Origin: SAR86 cluster bacterium
GTDB taxonomy: Bacteria; Pseudomonadota; Gammaproteobacteria; Magnimaribacterales; D2472
Length of the DNA: 40,886 nucleotides
Direction: 5' to 3'
NCBI GenBank assembly: GCA_016779505.1
Contig: JADHNM010000003.1
Span: forward strand, 1 to 40,886
Notes under the pieces: generated by a model
Databases searched by the model: none
What the model was told of the DNA's origin: nothing
The model's input: the letters and a program-made list of their open reading frames with translations, nothing else
Position numbers and translations under genes: made by a program
Part shown: positions 25,895 through 34,257 of the stretch, piece by piece
Layout of the letters: every line of letters begins with the position of its first letter
Numbering within the stretch: the stretch's first letter is position 1

Positions 25895-26650
25895 ATGTCA
25901 GACTCACCTTCATTAGCAGAAATTTGTATTAGCGCATCTTCAAAGGCATGGCATGGAGATGGAGAAATTCTTGCTACGGGCATTGGTTTAATTCCAAGGA
26001 TAGCAGCAGGATTGGCAAAGTTAACACATAACCCAGATTTGATGATGACTGATGGTGAAACCTATCTTATTTCTAGGCCGGTCCCTATGGGTAAAAGGGA
26101 TGTTTCCAATGATCAGGTTGAAGGATACATGAGCTACAGTCGTGTATTTGAGAATTTATGGGGAGGTAAGAGACACGCCATGGTTACCCCAACGCAAATA
26201 GACTCTTTTGGGCAAACTAATATAAGCGCCATTGGTGATTACAATTCTCCAAAAGTTCAACTTCTTGGTGTAAGAGGTTTTCCAGGAAACTTTATTAATC
26301 ATAAAAACTCTATTTTTATACCCAATCATTCTGTAAAGACCTTTGTCGAAGGAGAGGTAGATATGGTTTCAGGAATGGGTTTTAAGAATAAAGATTTGTC
26401 AAACGGAAAGTTTGAAATCAAGCTCGTAGTTACAAACCTTGGTGTGTTTGATTTCAGTGGAGAGAACAATAATCTTCAATTACTGAGCCTGCATCCAGGT
26501 GTTAATGTTGATGATGTAGTTACAAATACTGGCTTTGATGTACTCATTAAATCAGATGAAATTACCTCAATGCCCTCTAATGAAGAACTAACTTTAATAA
26601 GAGAAGTTCTTGACCCTCAAGGCTTTCGCAATTCAATTTTTGGAGAATAA
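25895..26650 (+). CDS. ipdB: Ring-opening hydrolase subunit IpdB
   Basis: Beta subunit of IpdAB; the two subunits form the active site together and open ring C of COCHEA-CoA. It begins one base after the ipdA stop, as expected for a stoichiometric pair. Length 251 matches IpdB (about 250). Recognisable parts are the TGIGLIPRIAAGLAKLTHNPDLMMTDG segment, the RVFENLWGGKRHAMVTPTQID region and the QLLGVRGFPGN segment. It has the beta-type CoA-transferase fold but no usual catalytic glutamate motif (ENG), which fits a hydrolase whose base is in IpdA. Confidence 0.92.
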   Translation: MSDSPSLAEICISASSKAWHGDGEILATGIGLIPRIAAGLAKLTHNPDLMMTDGETYLISRPVPMGKRDVSNDQVEGYMSYSRVFENLWGGKRHAMVTPTQIDSFGQTNISAIGDYNSPKVQLLGVRGFPGNFINHKNSIFIPNHSVKTFVEGEVDMVSGMGFKNKDLSNGKFEIKLVVTNLGVFDFSGENNNLQLLSLHPGVNVDDVVTNTGFDVLIKSDEITSMPSNEELTLIREVLDPQGFRNSIFGE

Positions 26651-26654
26651 AAAC

Positions 26655-27575
26655 ATGCCTAGAAGTAAACCTACAATTACCTATAAAAAGAAAGATCAAA
26701 TTGCAATCATTTCTATGAATAGGCCTGAATACAATAATGCTCAAAATGGCAAGATGACTTATGACCTAGACAAGGCTTTTAAAAGAGCGATTGATGATGA
26801 TGAGATTAAGGTTATTGTATTAAAAGGCAATGGCAAGCATTTTTCAGCAGGCCATGACATTGGAACACCTGGAAGAGATGTTGATGTTGAATATGATCGA
26901 AAATCAATGTGGTATGACCATACAAACAAACCTGGCGGCGAGTTTTGGTATGTGAGAGAGCAAGAAGTTTACTTGAATATGTGTAGACGCTGGAGAGATA
27001 TGCCTAAACCAACAATTGCTATGGTGCATGGAGCTTGTGTTGCAGGTGGCTGCATGTTGGCTTGGGTATGCGATCTTATTATTGCTTCCGAGGATGCTTT
27101 TTTTGCTGATCCTGTTGTGCGCATGGGAATTCCAGGGGTGGAGTACTTTGCTCATCCATATGAGTTGAACCCCAGAATTGCAAAAGAATTTTTATTTTTA
27201 GGAGAGAGAATGTCCTCATCAAGAGCCTATGAAATGGGCATGGTTAATAAGGTTGTTCCAATTGAGAATCTTGAGTCAACCGTTATGGAGATGGCCAAAA
27301 AAATATCTGCAATGCCAAGACTAGGTTTAACTTTAACAAAACAGGCTATTAATCACGTAGAAGACCTTCAAGGCAAAAGGAATGGAATGGAAGCTGCATT
27401 TGCATGGCATCATTTTGCTCATGCTCATAATGACCTAACTACTGGGAATATTTTATCTGGATTTGATGCCAAAAAAATGGCTAAATCTCAGCGAACTGCA
27501 TCTAAAAAAACTTCTGCAAAAAAGCCTGCAACTAATGCAGCTAAAAAACCTGATTTAAAGAAGAAAAAAAAATAG
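26655..27575 (+). CDS. Enoyl-CoA hydratase/crotonase with lysine-rich tail
   Basis: Crotonase-fold enzyme acting on an acyl-CoA in the steroid pathway, 306 residues. The oxyanion hole segments are HFSAGHDIG (62-70) and GACVAGGCMLAW (126-137); the acidic region is FFADPVVRMGIPGVEY. I recall related proteins of about 290 residues in steroid-degrading actinobacteria; the exact step, possibly hydration in HIP side-chain or ring beta-oxidation, is not fixed. The last 34 residues (273-306) are odd: 14 lysines plus Ala, Ser, Thr and Pro, like a histone H1 tail, ending in K5 from a run of A bases. The stop TAG is in the same frame as the following ipdC, which lacks an ATG. Start chosen at ATG 26655 with GGAG at 26642-26645; the ATG at 26610 lies inside ipdB. 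Confidence 0.85.
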   Translation: MPRSKPTITYKKKDQIAIISMNRPEYNNAQNGKMTYDLDKAFKRAIDDDEIKVIVLKGNGKHFSAGHDIGTPGRDVDVEYDRKSMWYDHTNKPGGEFWYVREQEVYLNMCRRWRDMPKPTIAMVHGACVAGGCMLAWVCDLIIASEDAFFADPVVRMGIPGVEYFAHPYELNPRIAKEFLFLGERMSSSRAYEMGMVNKVVPIENLESTVMEMAKKISAMPRLGLTLTKQAINHVEDLQGKRNGMEAAFAWHHFAHAHNDLTTGNILSGFDAKKMAKSQRTASKKTSAKKPATNAAKKPDLKKKKK

Positions 27576-27608
27576 AAGAGACACATTATCAATAAATTAA
27601 CTGACATT

Positions 27609-28643
27609 TTGGGTTGCGATTACCCCATTATTCAAACTGCAATGGGTTGGGTTGCTTTGCCTGAGCTCGTGGCTGCTACTTCAAATGCGGGCGCTTTTGG
27701 TTTCTTAGCATTAGCAACCGCTGGACCAAAAGAGGCAATTGAAATGATGGATCAAACTTTGAGCCTGACTGATAAACCGTTTGGCGTAAATTTTCATATG
27801 TTCCAACCTGGAGCTGATGAGATTGTCCAAGCTATCTTAGATAGAAAGATTAAAGCTGTAAGCTATTCAAGATCCCCAACACCAGATTACATTAAAGCTT
27901 TCAAGCAACAAGGAATTGTATGCATACCTACAGTGGGCGCGCTTAAACATGCGATTAAAGCTGAGCAGCTTGGTGCCGACGCATTAGTTATTCAAGGTTC
28001 AGAAGGAGGGGGACACACAGGATCAACGCCAACAACCCTGTTGCTTAGTTCTGTCCTTGAGAATGTAGAAATTCCAGTAGTTGCTGCAGGCGGATTTCGA
28101 GATGGATCTGGTCTAGCTGCTTCTCTTGCATGGGGTGCATGCGGTATTGCAATGGGAACTCGCTTTATGATGACTGAAGAAAGTCCTGTTCCCAGTAAAA
28201 CTAAAGAGGCCTATCTATCAGCGCAAGTAGAAGAAATTAAAATAACCAAAAAATTTGATGGTTTGTCTCATCGTTTAATTTTCAACAAGTACATACAAAA
28301 AATAGATCGCTCAAATCCCATATCTTTATTCATCATGTCGGTGTCTTCAGCATGGAAATACAAACAAATTACCAAGGCTTCTTTTAGCGATCTTTTTAAA
28401 TCTTTTGTTGCGATGCTCAAGGGAGATGATTTAACTATCTCGCAATCAATTATGTCCGCTAACAGCCCTGCAATTATTCAAAAAGCAATGGTAGAGGGTT
28501 CACCTCATGAAGGCGCCATGCCATCAGGTCAAGTTGCTGGAATTATATCCAATCTTCCTTCATGCCAAGATTTAATTGATCAAATCATGGATGAGTTTGG
28601 AGTTGCAGCGGATAATTTTAAAAAGATTCAGGATAAATTATGA
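27609..28643 (+). CDS. ipdC: IpdC, FMN-dependent ring C/D enzyme (nitronate monooxygenase-like)
   Basis: TIM-barrel FMN protein of the nitronate monooxygenase/2-nitropropane dioxygenase family. In this gene context it is IpdC, the flavoenzyme acting on HIC-CoA intermediates before ring D opening. Conserved parts are YPIIQTAMGWVA, ALVIQGSEGGGHTG and VVAAGGFRDGSGLAASLAWGACGIAMGTRF (FMN phosphate site). The given start is TTG 27609, the only normal start codon, but it has no ribosome site and cuts the usual N-terminus; the frame is open back to 27576 and upstream codons spell NKLTDILG, a typical family N-terminus. ATT at 27585 is the likeliest true start (352 residues, family about 355). It overlaps echA20 by ATGA. 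Confidence 0.87.
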   Translation: MGCDYPIIQTAMGWVALPELVAATSNAGAFGFLALATAGPKEAIEMMDQTLSLTDKPFGVNFHMFQPGADEIVQAILDRKIKAVSYSRSPTPDYIKAFKQQGIVCIPTVGALKHAIKAEQLGADALVIQGSEGGGHTGSTPTTLLLSSVLENVEIPVVAAGGFRDGSGLAASLAWGACGIAMGTRFMMTEESPVPSKTKEAYLSAQVEEIKITKKFDGLSHRLIFNKYIQKIDRSNPISLFIMSVSSAWKYKQITKASFSDLFKSFVAMLKGDDLTISQSIMSANSPAIIQKAMVEGSPHEGAMPSGQVAGIISNLPSCQDLIDQIMDEFGVAADNFKKIQDKL

Positions 28644-29401
28644 GTGTTGAAACTTCTATTAATGAGGGTGTTGCTGAAATTATTTTAGATTGCCCTCCTG
28701 TAAATGCTTTAACCTCAACAGAATGGCTAGATTTAGCAATAAATATTGATCATCTTGCTCACAATAATGAAGTAAGGGTTATCGTAATATCTGCTAAAGG
28801 AAAAGGTTTTTGTGCTGGCGCTGATATCAAAGAACTGCAAGAGGACCCCACTAAAATTACAGATGTTAATGATGGTTGCTGGAAAACCGCGAGAGCAATT
28901 CATGTTTCAAATGTTCCTGTAATTTCAGCTTGTCATGGATTCATACTCGGTGGTGGTATTTTACTAGCAGGCGCTTCTGATATTGTTCTAGCGACAGAGG
29001 ATTCTTATTTTGGCTTGCCTGAAATTGATAGAGGCGCTCTAGGTGGAGGCGCTCATTTAAGCCGTCTTTTTCCCTTGCAGGCAGTTCGAAAAATGATGTT
29101 TACTGGCAAACCTATTTCTGCCCAACGAGCGTATGAATATGGTTCCATTGAGTCGCTGCATCCAGATTTAGATTCTGTCCGTGAAGCTTCATTAGTTATT
29201 GCTCATGACATAGCTTCTAAGAGCCCTATAGCGATGAACTTAGCTAAAAAAGCCTTGAATGAAATTGAGAATGGTAATGTTGATGAAAATTACAAGTCTG
29301 AGCAAACGTTTACTTTAGAGCTTTATAAATCTAAAGATTCTCAAGAAGCTCGAGATGCATTCGTAGAAAAAAGAGATGCAGATTTTAAAGATGAAGATTA
29401 A
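28640..29401 (+). CDS. echA20: EchA20-like steroid ring D hydrolase
   Basis: Crotonase-family enzyme that opens ring D of HIEC-CoA to give COCHEA-CoA, the substrate of IpdAB. The pattern matches Mycobacterium EchA20 along its length: PPVNALTSTEWLDLA near 20-34, GKGFCAGADIKELQ near 53-66, GFILGGGILLAG near 97-108, YFGLPEIDRGALGGGAHLSRL near 121-141, and the C-terminal FTLEL plus EARDAFVEKR. Length 253 against 247. Other crotonases usually have an active-site Glu pair; the RGALGG segment is a mark of this subgroup. ATGA overlap with ipdC, and an 11-base overlap with the next gene, indicate tight coupling. Confidence 0.92.
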   Translation: MSVETSINEGVAEIILDCPPVNALTSTEWLDLAINIDHLAHNNEVRVIVISAKGKGFCAGADIKELQEDPTKITDVNDGCWKTARAIHVSNVPVISACHGFILGGGILLAGASDIVLATEDSYFGLPEIDRGALGGGAHLSRLFPLQAVRKMMFTGKPISAQRAYEYGSIESLHPDLDSVREASLVIAHDIASKSPIAMNLAKKALNEIENGNVDENYKSEQTFTLELYKSKDSQEARDAFVEKRDADFKDED

Positions 29402-30542
29402 GTTCACTAAAGAAGAGAATACTTTTAGGAGAGAAGTGCGATCTTGGTTGGAGAGCCATGTTCCAAAAAAACCACTTTTATCATTAGATACAAAAGAGGG
29501 CTTTGAACAACACAGAGAGTGGGAGAGAACCCTGAATCAAGGAAATTGGGCAATGGTTACTTGGCCAAAAGAGTACGGAGGCAGAGGTTTGGATTTAATC
29601 CAATGGTTAATCTTTGAGGAGGAGTATTATCGAGCTGAAGCTCCCACAAGGGTGAATCAAAATGGAGTTTTTTTACTTGGTCCAACCTTGATGGAATTTG
29701 GAACCCATGAGCAGAAATCTAAATTTTTAAATGCCATGGCTACCGGTGATCATATATGGGCTCAAGGCTGGTCTGAGCCAGGCGCAGGAAGTGATATGGC
29801 CGCTATTAGAACAACTGCAGTGTTAGAAGGCGATCATTATAAAATTAATGGGCAAAAAACTTGGTCCTCAAGGGCAACATATGCTGATTGGACCTTTGGA
29901 TTGTTCAGAACGGATTTAGAGTCCGAAAGACACAGAGGATTATCTTTTATTTTAGTTCCATTAGATCTTCCTGGCATTACTGTCAGGCCTATTCCTCAGC
30001 TGGATGGTGAACCAGGCTTTGCTGAAATATATTTTGATGATGTAGAAGTTCCTGTAGAAAATCTTCTTGGCGGTGACGGGGACGGCTGGAAAATTGCAAT
30101 GGCAACTGCAGGTTTTGAAAGAGGTCTAATGTTAAGAAGCCCTGCTCGTTTTCAACAAACAGCTGCAAAATTAATGGAGCTTTATCTTGCCAAACAAGAT
30201 CATTGTTCCCCAATGATCCAAGCTAAGATTGTTGAAGCATGGGCTCAATCAGAATCATATGCTTTAAGCATTTACCATACGGCATCAAAAATGCTTGCTG
30301 GAGGCTCTATTGGCTCAGAATCAAGTTTAGGTAAGATTTTTTGGTCTGAGCTTGATCATATGATGCACCAAACAGCATTGAAAATCTTAGGAGCCAGCGC
30401 AGAACTTTCTCAAGAATCACAAGATGATGCAGCAAAATGGATCAAAGGCTTTATGTTTTCTTATGCTGGGCCAATCTATGCAGGCACAAATGAAATTCAA
30501 AAAAATATTATTGCAGAGAGGTTATTAGGGCTGCCCAAATAA
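29391..30542 (+). CDS. Acyl-CoA dehydrogenase, FadE30-like
   Basis: FAD enzyme introducing an alpha,beta double bond in a CoA thioester of the steroid nucleus remnant (HIP-CoA class of substrate). Substrate/FAD motifs are WAQGWSEPGAGSD at 123-135 and GQKTWSS; the C-terminus has YAGTNEIQKNIIAERLLG. The MCAD catalytic Glu position (YEGT) is Ala here (YAGT), so the base is more likely Glu243 in GFERG, the isovaleryl-CoA dehydrogenase-like position also seen in FadE30. Length 383 matches FadE30 (about 385). Start at ATG 29391, 11 bases inside echA20. It may pair with the next, more divergent subunit. Confidence 0.87.
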   Translation: MKIKFTKEENTFRREVRSWLESHVPKKPLLSLDTKEGFEQHREWERTLNQGNWAMVTWPKEYGGRGLDLIQWLIFEEEYYRAEAPTRVNQNGVFLLGPTLMEFGTHEQKSKFLNAMATGDHIWAQGWSEPGAGSDMAAIRTTAVLEGDHYKINGQKTWSSRATYADWTFGLFRTDLESERHRGLSFILVPLDLPGITVRPIPQLDGEPGFAEIYFDDVEVPVENLLGGDGDGWKIAMATAGFERGLMLRSPARFQQTAAKLMELYLAKQDHCSPMIQAKIVEAWAQSESYALSIYHTASKMLAGGSIGSESSLGKIFWSELDHMMHQTALKILGASAELSQESQDDAAKWIKGFMFSYAGPIYAGTNEIQKNIIAERLLGLPK

Positions 30543-30545
30543 AAG

Positions 30546-31583
30546 ATGAACTTTATTTTTACTGAAGAACAAATGCAATTTAAGGATGCTATCAAGTCTT
30601 TTTTGATAGATGAATGCTCTCCGAAATCCATTAGAGAGGGCTGGGATACAAAAAAATCTTTCAATCCAGACAGATGGAAAGGTTTATTTGAGCTAGGTGT
30701 TTTAAATTCTAATCTTCCGGAAGATAAAGGTGGTTTAGGCATGGACCAAGTGACGCTAGCATTGATGGTTGAAGAGATGGGTTACGCTGGTCTGCCTGAG
30801 CCAGTGGCTGAACAAACTTTTTTAGTAAATGATTTGATTTCGCTTCTGCCCAAAGATATAGGTAAAGCCATTGAAGAGACTTATGATGCTGGAGCAAAAT
30901 ATATATCACTCGCTCACCCATTGGCTCCCAATCCGTTATTTATTGCTGATTCAGCTGGACTTATTTTATTTGATGATTCCCAGTGTAAGTTCATAGCTAA
31001 AGAGGATTTGAATTTTGAAATCATTGCATCCAATGATCCATCAAGGGAGATTTATAAGATAAATTCAACCAATAATGTAATTTCTTCGGCTGAAAATTTT
31101 GAAGAATTGAATTCTGCGGTTTCTGCAAGAGGAGCATTAATGACAGCAGCTTTGTTAATTGGATTGGCTCAAAAAATGATAGATTTAAGCTCAGCCTATG
31201 TCTTAGATAGAACTCAATTTGGCAAGCCAATTGGATCCTTTCAGGCTGTTAAGCATATGTTGGCTGATGTGGCAGTTAAAATTGAGTTTGCAAAACCTGC
31301 TGTTTACAGAGCAGCTTATTCTTTGTCTGAAAATAATCCGAAATCTGCTTTACATTGTGCTCACGCAAAACTTATGTGTGCTCAAGCTGCTGAACTCGCA
31401 TGTAAAAATAGTATTCAGGCTCATGGAGCAATGGGCTATACCTGGGAGATGGATCTTCATATATACATGAGAAAAGCCTGGTCGATGATGGCTTGTTGGG
31501 GCAATGAGGACAGGCAACAAGATATAATTTTTAAGACACTGTCTTCCACTAGTGAAGAGCTTGGTGTTTTATATACTTTTTAG
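30546..31583 (+). CDS. Divergent acyl-CoA dehydrogenase subunit
   Basis: Second, shorter member of the acyl-CoA dehydrogenase family (345 residues). The N-terminal helical domain (FTEEQMQFKDAIKSFL) and the C-terminal helical domain with DRTQFGKPIGSFQAVKH (near 219-235) and QAHGAMGYTWEMDLHIY are clear. The middle beta domain is degenerate: it has no W-x-E/T-E-P-x-x-GSD motif and no catalytic Glu is evident. Adjacent long and short ACAD genes in steroid clusters often encode alpha2beta2 heterotetramers such as FadE28-FadE29, so a heteromer with the preceding gene is probable. An independent enzyme for MOODA-CoA (FadE31-33 class) is the alternative. Gap 3 bases. Confidence 0.82.
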   Translation: MNFIFTEEQMQFKDAIKSFLIDECSPKSIREGWDTKKSFNPDRWKGLFELGVLNSNLPEDKGGLGMDQVTLALMVEEMGYAGLPEPVAEQTFLVNDLISLLPKDIGKAIEETYDAGAKYISLAHPLAPNPLFIADSAGLILFDDSQCKFIAKEDLNFEIIASNDPSREIYKINSTNNVISSAENFEELNSAVSARGALMTAALLIGLAQKMIDLSSAYVLDRTQFGKPIGSFQAVKHMLADVAVKIEFAKPAVYRAAYSLSENNPKSALHCAHAKLMCAQAAELACKNSIQAHGAMGYTWEMDLHIYMRKAWSMMACWGNEDRQQDIIFKTLSSTSEELGVLYTF

Positions 31584-31595
31584 GGGGACATAGGT

Positions 31596-32750
31596 ATGCG
31601 AGATGCATTCATAGTTAGCGCGTTGAGAACACCAATAGGAAAAAAGAAAGGCACTTTATCAAATATGCACCCTGCTGATTTAGGGGCTGTAGTTCTTTCT
31701 GCAACCTTTGATCAAGTAGATTTAGACTCAGGGTTAGTTGAGGATGTAATTTTTGGTTGCGTTGATACAGTTGGACCTCAAGCTGGTGACATAGCAAGGA
31801 CCTGTTGGTTGGCTGCAGGTCTTCCTGAGCATGTTCCAGGGACAACCGTTGACCGTCAATGTGGCTCATCTCAGCAAGCCGTTCATTTTGCCGCTCAAGC
31901 TATTATGTCAGGTACTTCTGATGTAGTTATTGCTGGAGGCGTTCAAAACATGAATATGATTCCTATATCTTATGCCATGATTGCTGGACAAGCGCTAGGT
32001 TTTGCAGATCCATTCTCTGGATCAAAAGGCTGGGTTAATCGCTATGGTAATAAAGAAGTAAGTCAGTTTAATTCAGCACAGATGATTGCAGAAAAATGGA
32101 ATATATCCAGATTAGAGATGGAAAACTATGCATACCAAAGCCATCAAAAAGCCATGAGCGCTATTGAAAAAGGCTTGTTTAAAGATGAAATTGTTTCAGT
32201 TCAAGATTTTGATACTGATGAGACTCCAAGAGCGGAAACTTCATTGGAAAAAATGGCTTCCTTGAATCCATTGATTGAGGGCCATGATATTACAGCCGCT
32301 ATTTCTTCGCAAAATGCAGATGCATCTTCAGCTATTTTGATTGTTTCAGAAAAAATTCTTAAAGAGCATAACCTTACCCCCTTAGCAAGAATAGCGCATA
32401 TAAGTGTTAGAGCCGATGACCCAATCTGGATGCTTACCGCGCCTATGCCTGCAACAGAATATGCAGTCAAAAAGTCAGGCATCCAATTACATGAAATTGG
32501 TTTGGTTGAGATAAATGAAGCGTTTGCATCTGTTGCTATGGCTTGGCAAAAAGAAATGGAGTACCCAATGGATCAAATTAATATAAGCGGGGGAGCAATT
32601 GCTCTTGGCCATCCACTCGGAGCAACCGGCGCCCGATTGATGACTACCATGGTTCATAATATGAAAAGAAATAATATTAAATATGGTTTGCAAACAATGT
32701 GTGAAGGCGGAGGCCAGGCAAACGTTACAATTTTAGAGAATTGCTCATGA
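31596..32750 (+). CDS. fadA6: Thiolase FadA6
   Basis: Acetyl-CoA acyltransferase for the end of steroid C/D-ring breakdown (thiolysis of 2-methyl-beta-ketoadipyl-CoA-type products). Catalytic residues are Cys89 (DRQCGSSQQA), His339 (GGAIALGHPLGATGAR) and Cys369 (CEGGG); NEAFA is also present. Segments such as GGVQNMNMIPIS and EVSQFNSAQMIAEKWN parallel actinobacterial FadA6 very closely. Length 384 against about 386. A GGGGG-containing ribosome site (TTAGGGGGAC) precedes the ATG. ipdF starts in its last codons. Confidence 0.92.
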   Translation: MRDAFIVSALRTPIGKKKGTLSNMHPADLGAVVLSATFDQVDLDSGLVEDVIFGCVDTVGPQAGDIARTCWLAAGLPEHVPGTTVDRQCGSSQQAVHFAAQAIMSGTSDVVIAGGVQNMNMIPISYAMIAGQALGFADPFSGSKGWVNRYGNKEVSQFNSAQMIAEKWNISRLEMENYAYQSHQKAMSAIEKGLFKDEIVSVQDFDTDETPRAETSLEKMASLNPLIEGHDITAAISSQNADASSAILIVSEKILKEHNLTPLARIAHISVRADDPIWMLTAPMPATEYAVKKSGIQLHEIGLVEINEAFASVAMAWQKEMEYPMDQINISGGAIALGHPLGATGARLMTTMVHNMKRNNIKYGLQTMCEGGGQANVTILENCS

Positions 32751-33529
32751 ACAATTTAATGAATCCAAAATATCCTGAGGGAAGAAATCTTTTTCAAGAT
32801 AAGAATATCTTAATAACTGCTGCTGCTGGGTCTGGAATTGGTTTTTCAACAGCTAAGCGATTTCTTGAGGAGGGAGCAAATATTTTTATTTCTGATGTTC
32901 ACCAGGGCAGATTAGATGAGGCAATAGAAAGTTTACGAAAATTGAAGATGGGTGAAGTTCAGGGTTGTCTTTGTAATGTCACGAGTGATGAAGAAATTGA
33001 AGCAATGTTCAAAGAGGCTATTGCTTGCTATTCATCTTTAAATGGAGTGATTAATAACGCTGGGCTTGGGGGAGAGTCCTTGTTAGAAAATATGACCAAC
33101 GATGCTTGGGATCTAGTAATGGACGTTACCCTTAATGGTGCGATGAAAATTATGAGAGCCGCCATTCCAGTGCTTAAAGACACACAAGGCGTAATTGTTA
33201 ACAATGCATCTGTATTAGGCTGGAGAGCGCAAGCAGGTCAATCTCACTATGCTGCCGCAAAGGCTGGAGTGATGGCTTTAACAAGGTGTGTTGCATTAGA
33301 AACCGTAGATCATGGAATTAGAATAAATGCAGTAGCTCCGAGCCTTGCAATGAATCCACATCTGTCCAAGACTAGCTCAAATGAATTGATTGCTGAATTA
33401 GAATCTAAAGAAGCTTTTGGAAGAGGGGCAGAGCCATGGGAGATTGCGAATATTATTTTATTTTTAGCATCAGATCTTTCTTCATATATGACTGGTGAGG
33501 TAATATCTGCATCATCTCAAAGGGCATAG
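32747..33529 (+). CDS. ipdF: IpdF-like short-chain dehydrogenase
   Basis: SDR that interconverts a hydroxy and keto group on the ring C remnant (5-OH-HIC-CoA/HIC-CoA class). It has the unusual glycine motif TAAAGSGIG that also marks Mycobacterium IpdF, then NNAGLGG, the Ser-containing NNASVLGWRAQAGQSHYAAAK and a C-terminal SSYMTGEVISAS. Tyr and Lys of the active site are in YAAAK. Residue count is 260 from the ATG at 32747, which overlaps the thiolase stop as ATGA; Met at 32759 is a second choice. The previous upstream codon TTG at 32741 is an unlikely start. The next gene follows with zero bases between. Confidence 0.9.
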   Translation: MNNLMNPKYPEGRNLFQDKNILITAAAGSGIGFSTAKRFLEEGANIFISDVHQGRLDEAIESLRKLKMGEVQGCLCNVTSDEEIEAMFKEAIACYSSLNGVINNAGLGGESLLENMTNDAWDLVMDVTLNGAMKIMRAAIPVLKDTQGVIVNNASVLGWRAQAGQSHYAAAKAGVMALTRCVALETVDHGIRINAVAPSLAMNPHLSKTSSNELIAELESKEAFGRGAEPWEIANIILFLASDLSSYMTGEVISASSQRA

Positions 33530-34222
33530 ATGGAAAAGCTAGCCTATCAACTTTGGAAAAAAGATGATGATAGTCTAGAAACTTTTAAAGAATTACTTCT
33601 AAAAAACCTCAGTAAAGATATAGGAAAGTTAGTTTCAGAATTGCAAATCAATATTGCTGATGCTGATGTTTTGCCAGCAAATAATTTAGCGCAATCAAAC
33701 TATCCACCCGCGCCAAATGCAGTAATATTCATAAAAGTAAAAAGTTATTTTTTAGCAGATACACTCGAAAGTCATTTAGAAAAAATTACAAATAAAATTT
33801 ATGGCTTTGTTGTCAGTGAATCAATTATTTTAGATAACTTAAAAAAGAGTCCTTTGGGCTCAAGATCAGAAGGGTTTTCACAAGTTGTTTTTTTAGAGAA
33901 GCCAGAATCAATGTCTACATATGACTGGTTTAATCACTGGACCAATCACCACACAAACATCGCCATTCAAACCCAATCTAATTTTATTTATGTTCAAAAT
34001 ACAGTTGTTAGACCTTTGCAGAAAGCATCTCCTTCATTTATTGCAATTGTCGAGGAGTGCTTTCCATCTGAGGCCATGACAGATCCAGAGGTTTTTTATG
34101 ATGCCAAAAATAATCCAGAGCAATTGGCAAAACATGCTCAGATTATGATGGATAGTTGCGAGAAATTTATAGACTTTAATAAAATTGAGGTAATTCCTAC
34201 AAGTAGGTATAGAATAATTTAA
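33530..34222 (+). CDS. EthD-domain protein of unknown function
   Basis: A 230-residue cytoplasmic protein. The C-terminal half (about 112-220) has EthD marks: GFSQVVFLEKPESMSTYDWF, HWTNHHT and a long helix; the N-terminal half (1-105) looks like a second, more degenerate copy (KLAYQLWKKDD, ADADVLP, NAVIFIKV). EthD proteins are dimeric alpha/beta-barrel (ferredoxin-like) domains, and one copy is required for ether-degrading P450 systems in actinobacteria, but its reaction is unknown. Its position immediately after ipdF (adjacent stop and start) and three genes before the P450 suggests a role in this pathway. I cannot name a function. Confidence 0.75.
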   Translation: MEKLAYQLWKKDDDSLETFKELLLKNLSKDIGKLVSELQINIADADVLPANNLAQSNYPPAPNAVIFIKVKSYFLADTLESHLEKITNKIYGFVVSESIILDNLKKSPLGSRSEGFSQVVFLEKPESMSTYDWFNHWTNHHTNIAIQTQSNFIYVQNTVVRPLQKASPSFIAIVEECFPSEAMTDPEVFYDAKNNPEQLAKHAQIMMDSCEKFIDFNKIEVIPTSRYRII

Positions 34223-34257
34223 GCGTATAAAGAAATTAAGAGAGAGGAGAAGACAAT

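Noticed and set aside
25024..26650. IpdAB as a 3-oxoacid or glutaconate CoA-transferase
   Set aside because: The fold is that of a CoA-transferase, but the sequence pattern and context match the IpdAB hydrolase, and the usual transferase catalytic motif (ENG) is not seen in the beta subunit.
27609..28643. Nitronate monooxygenase (nitroalkane detoxification)
   Set aside because: Family label only. The position between ech and echA20 in an ipd cluster indicates IpdC.
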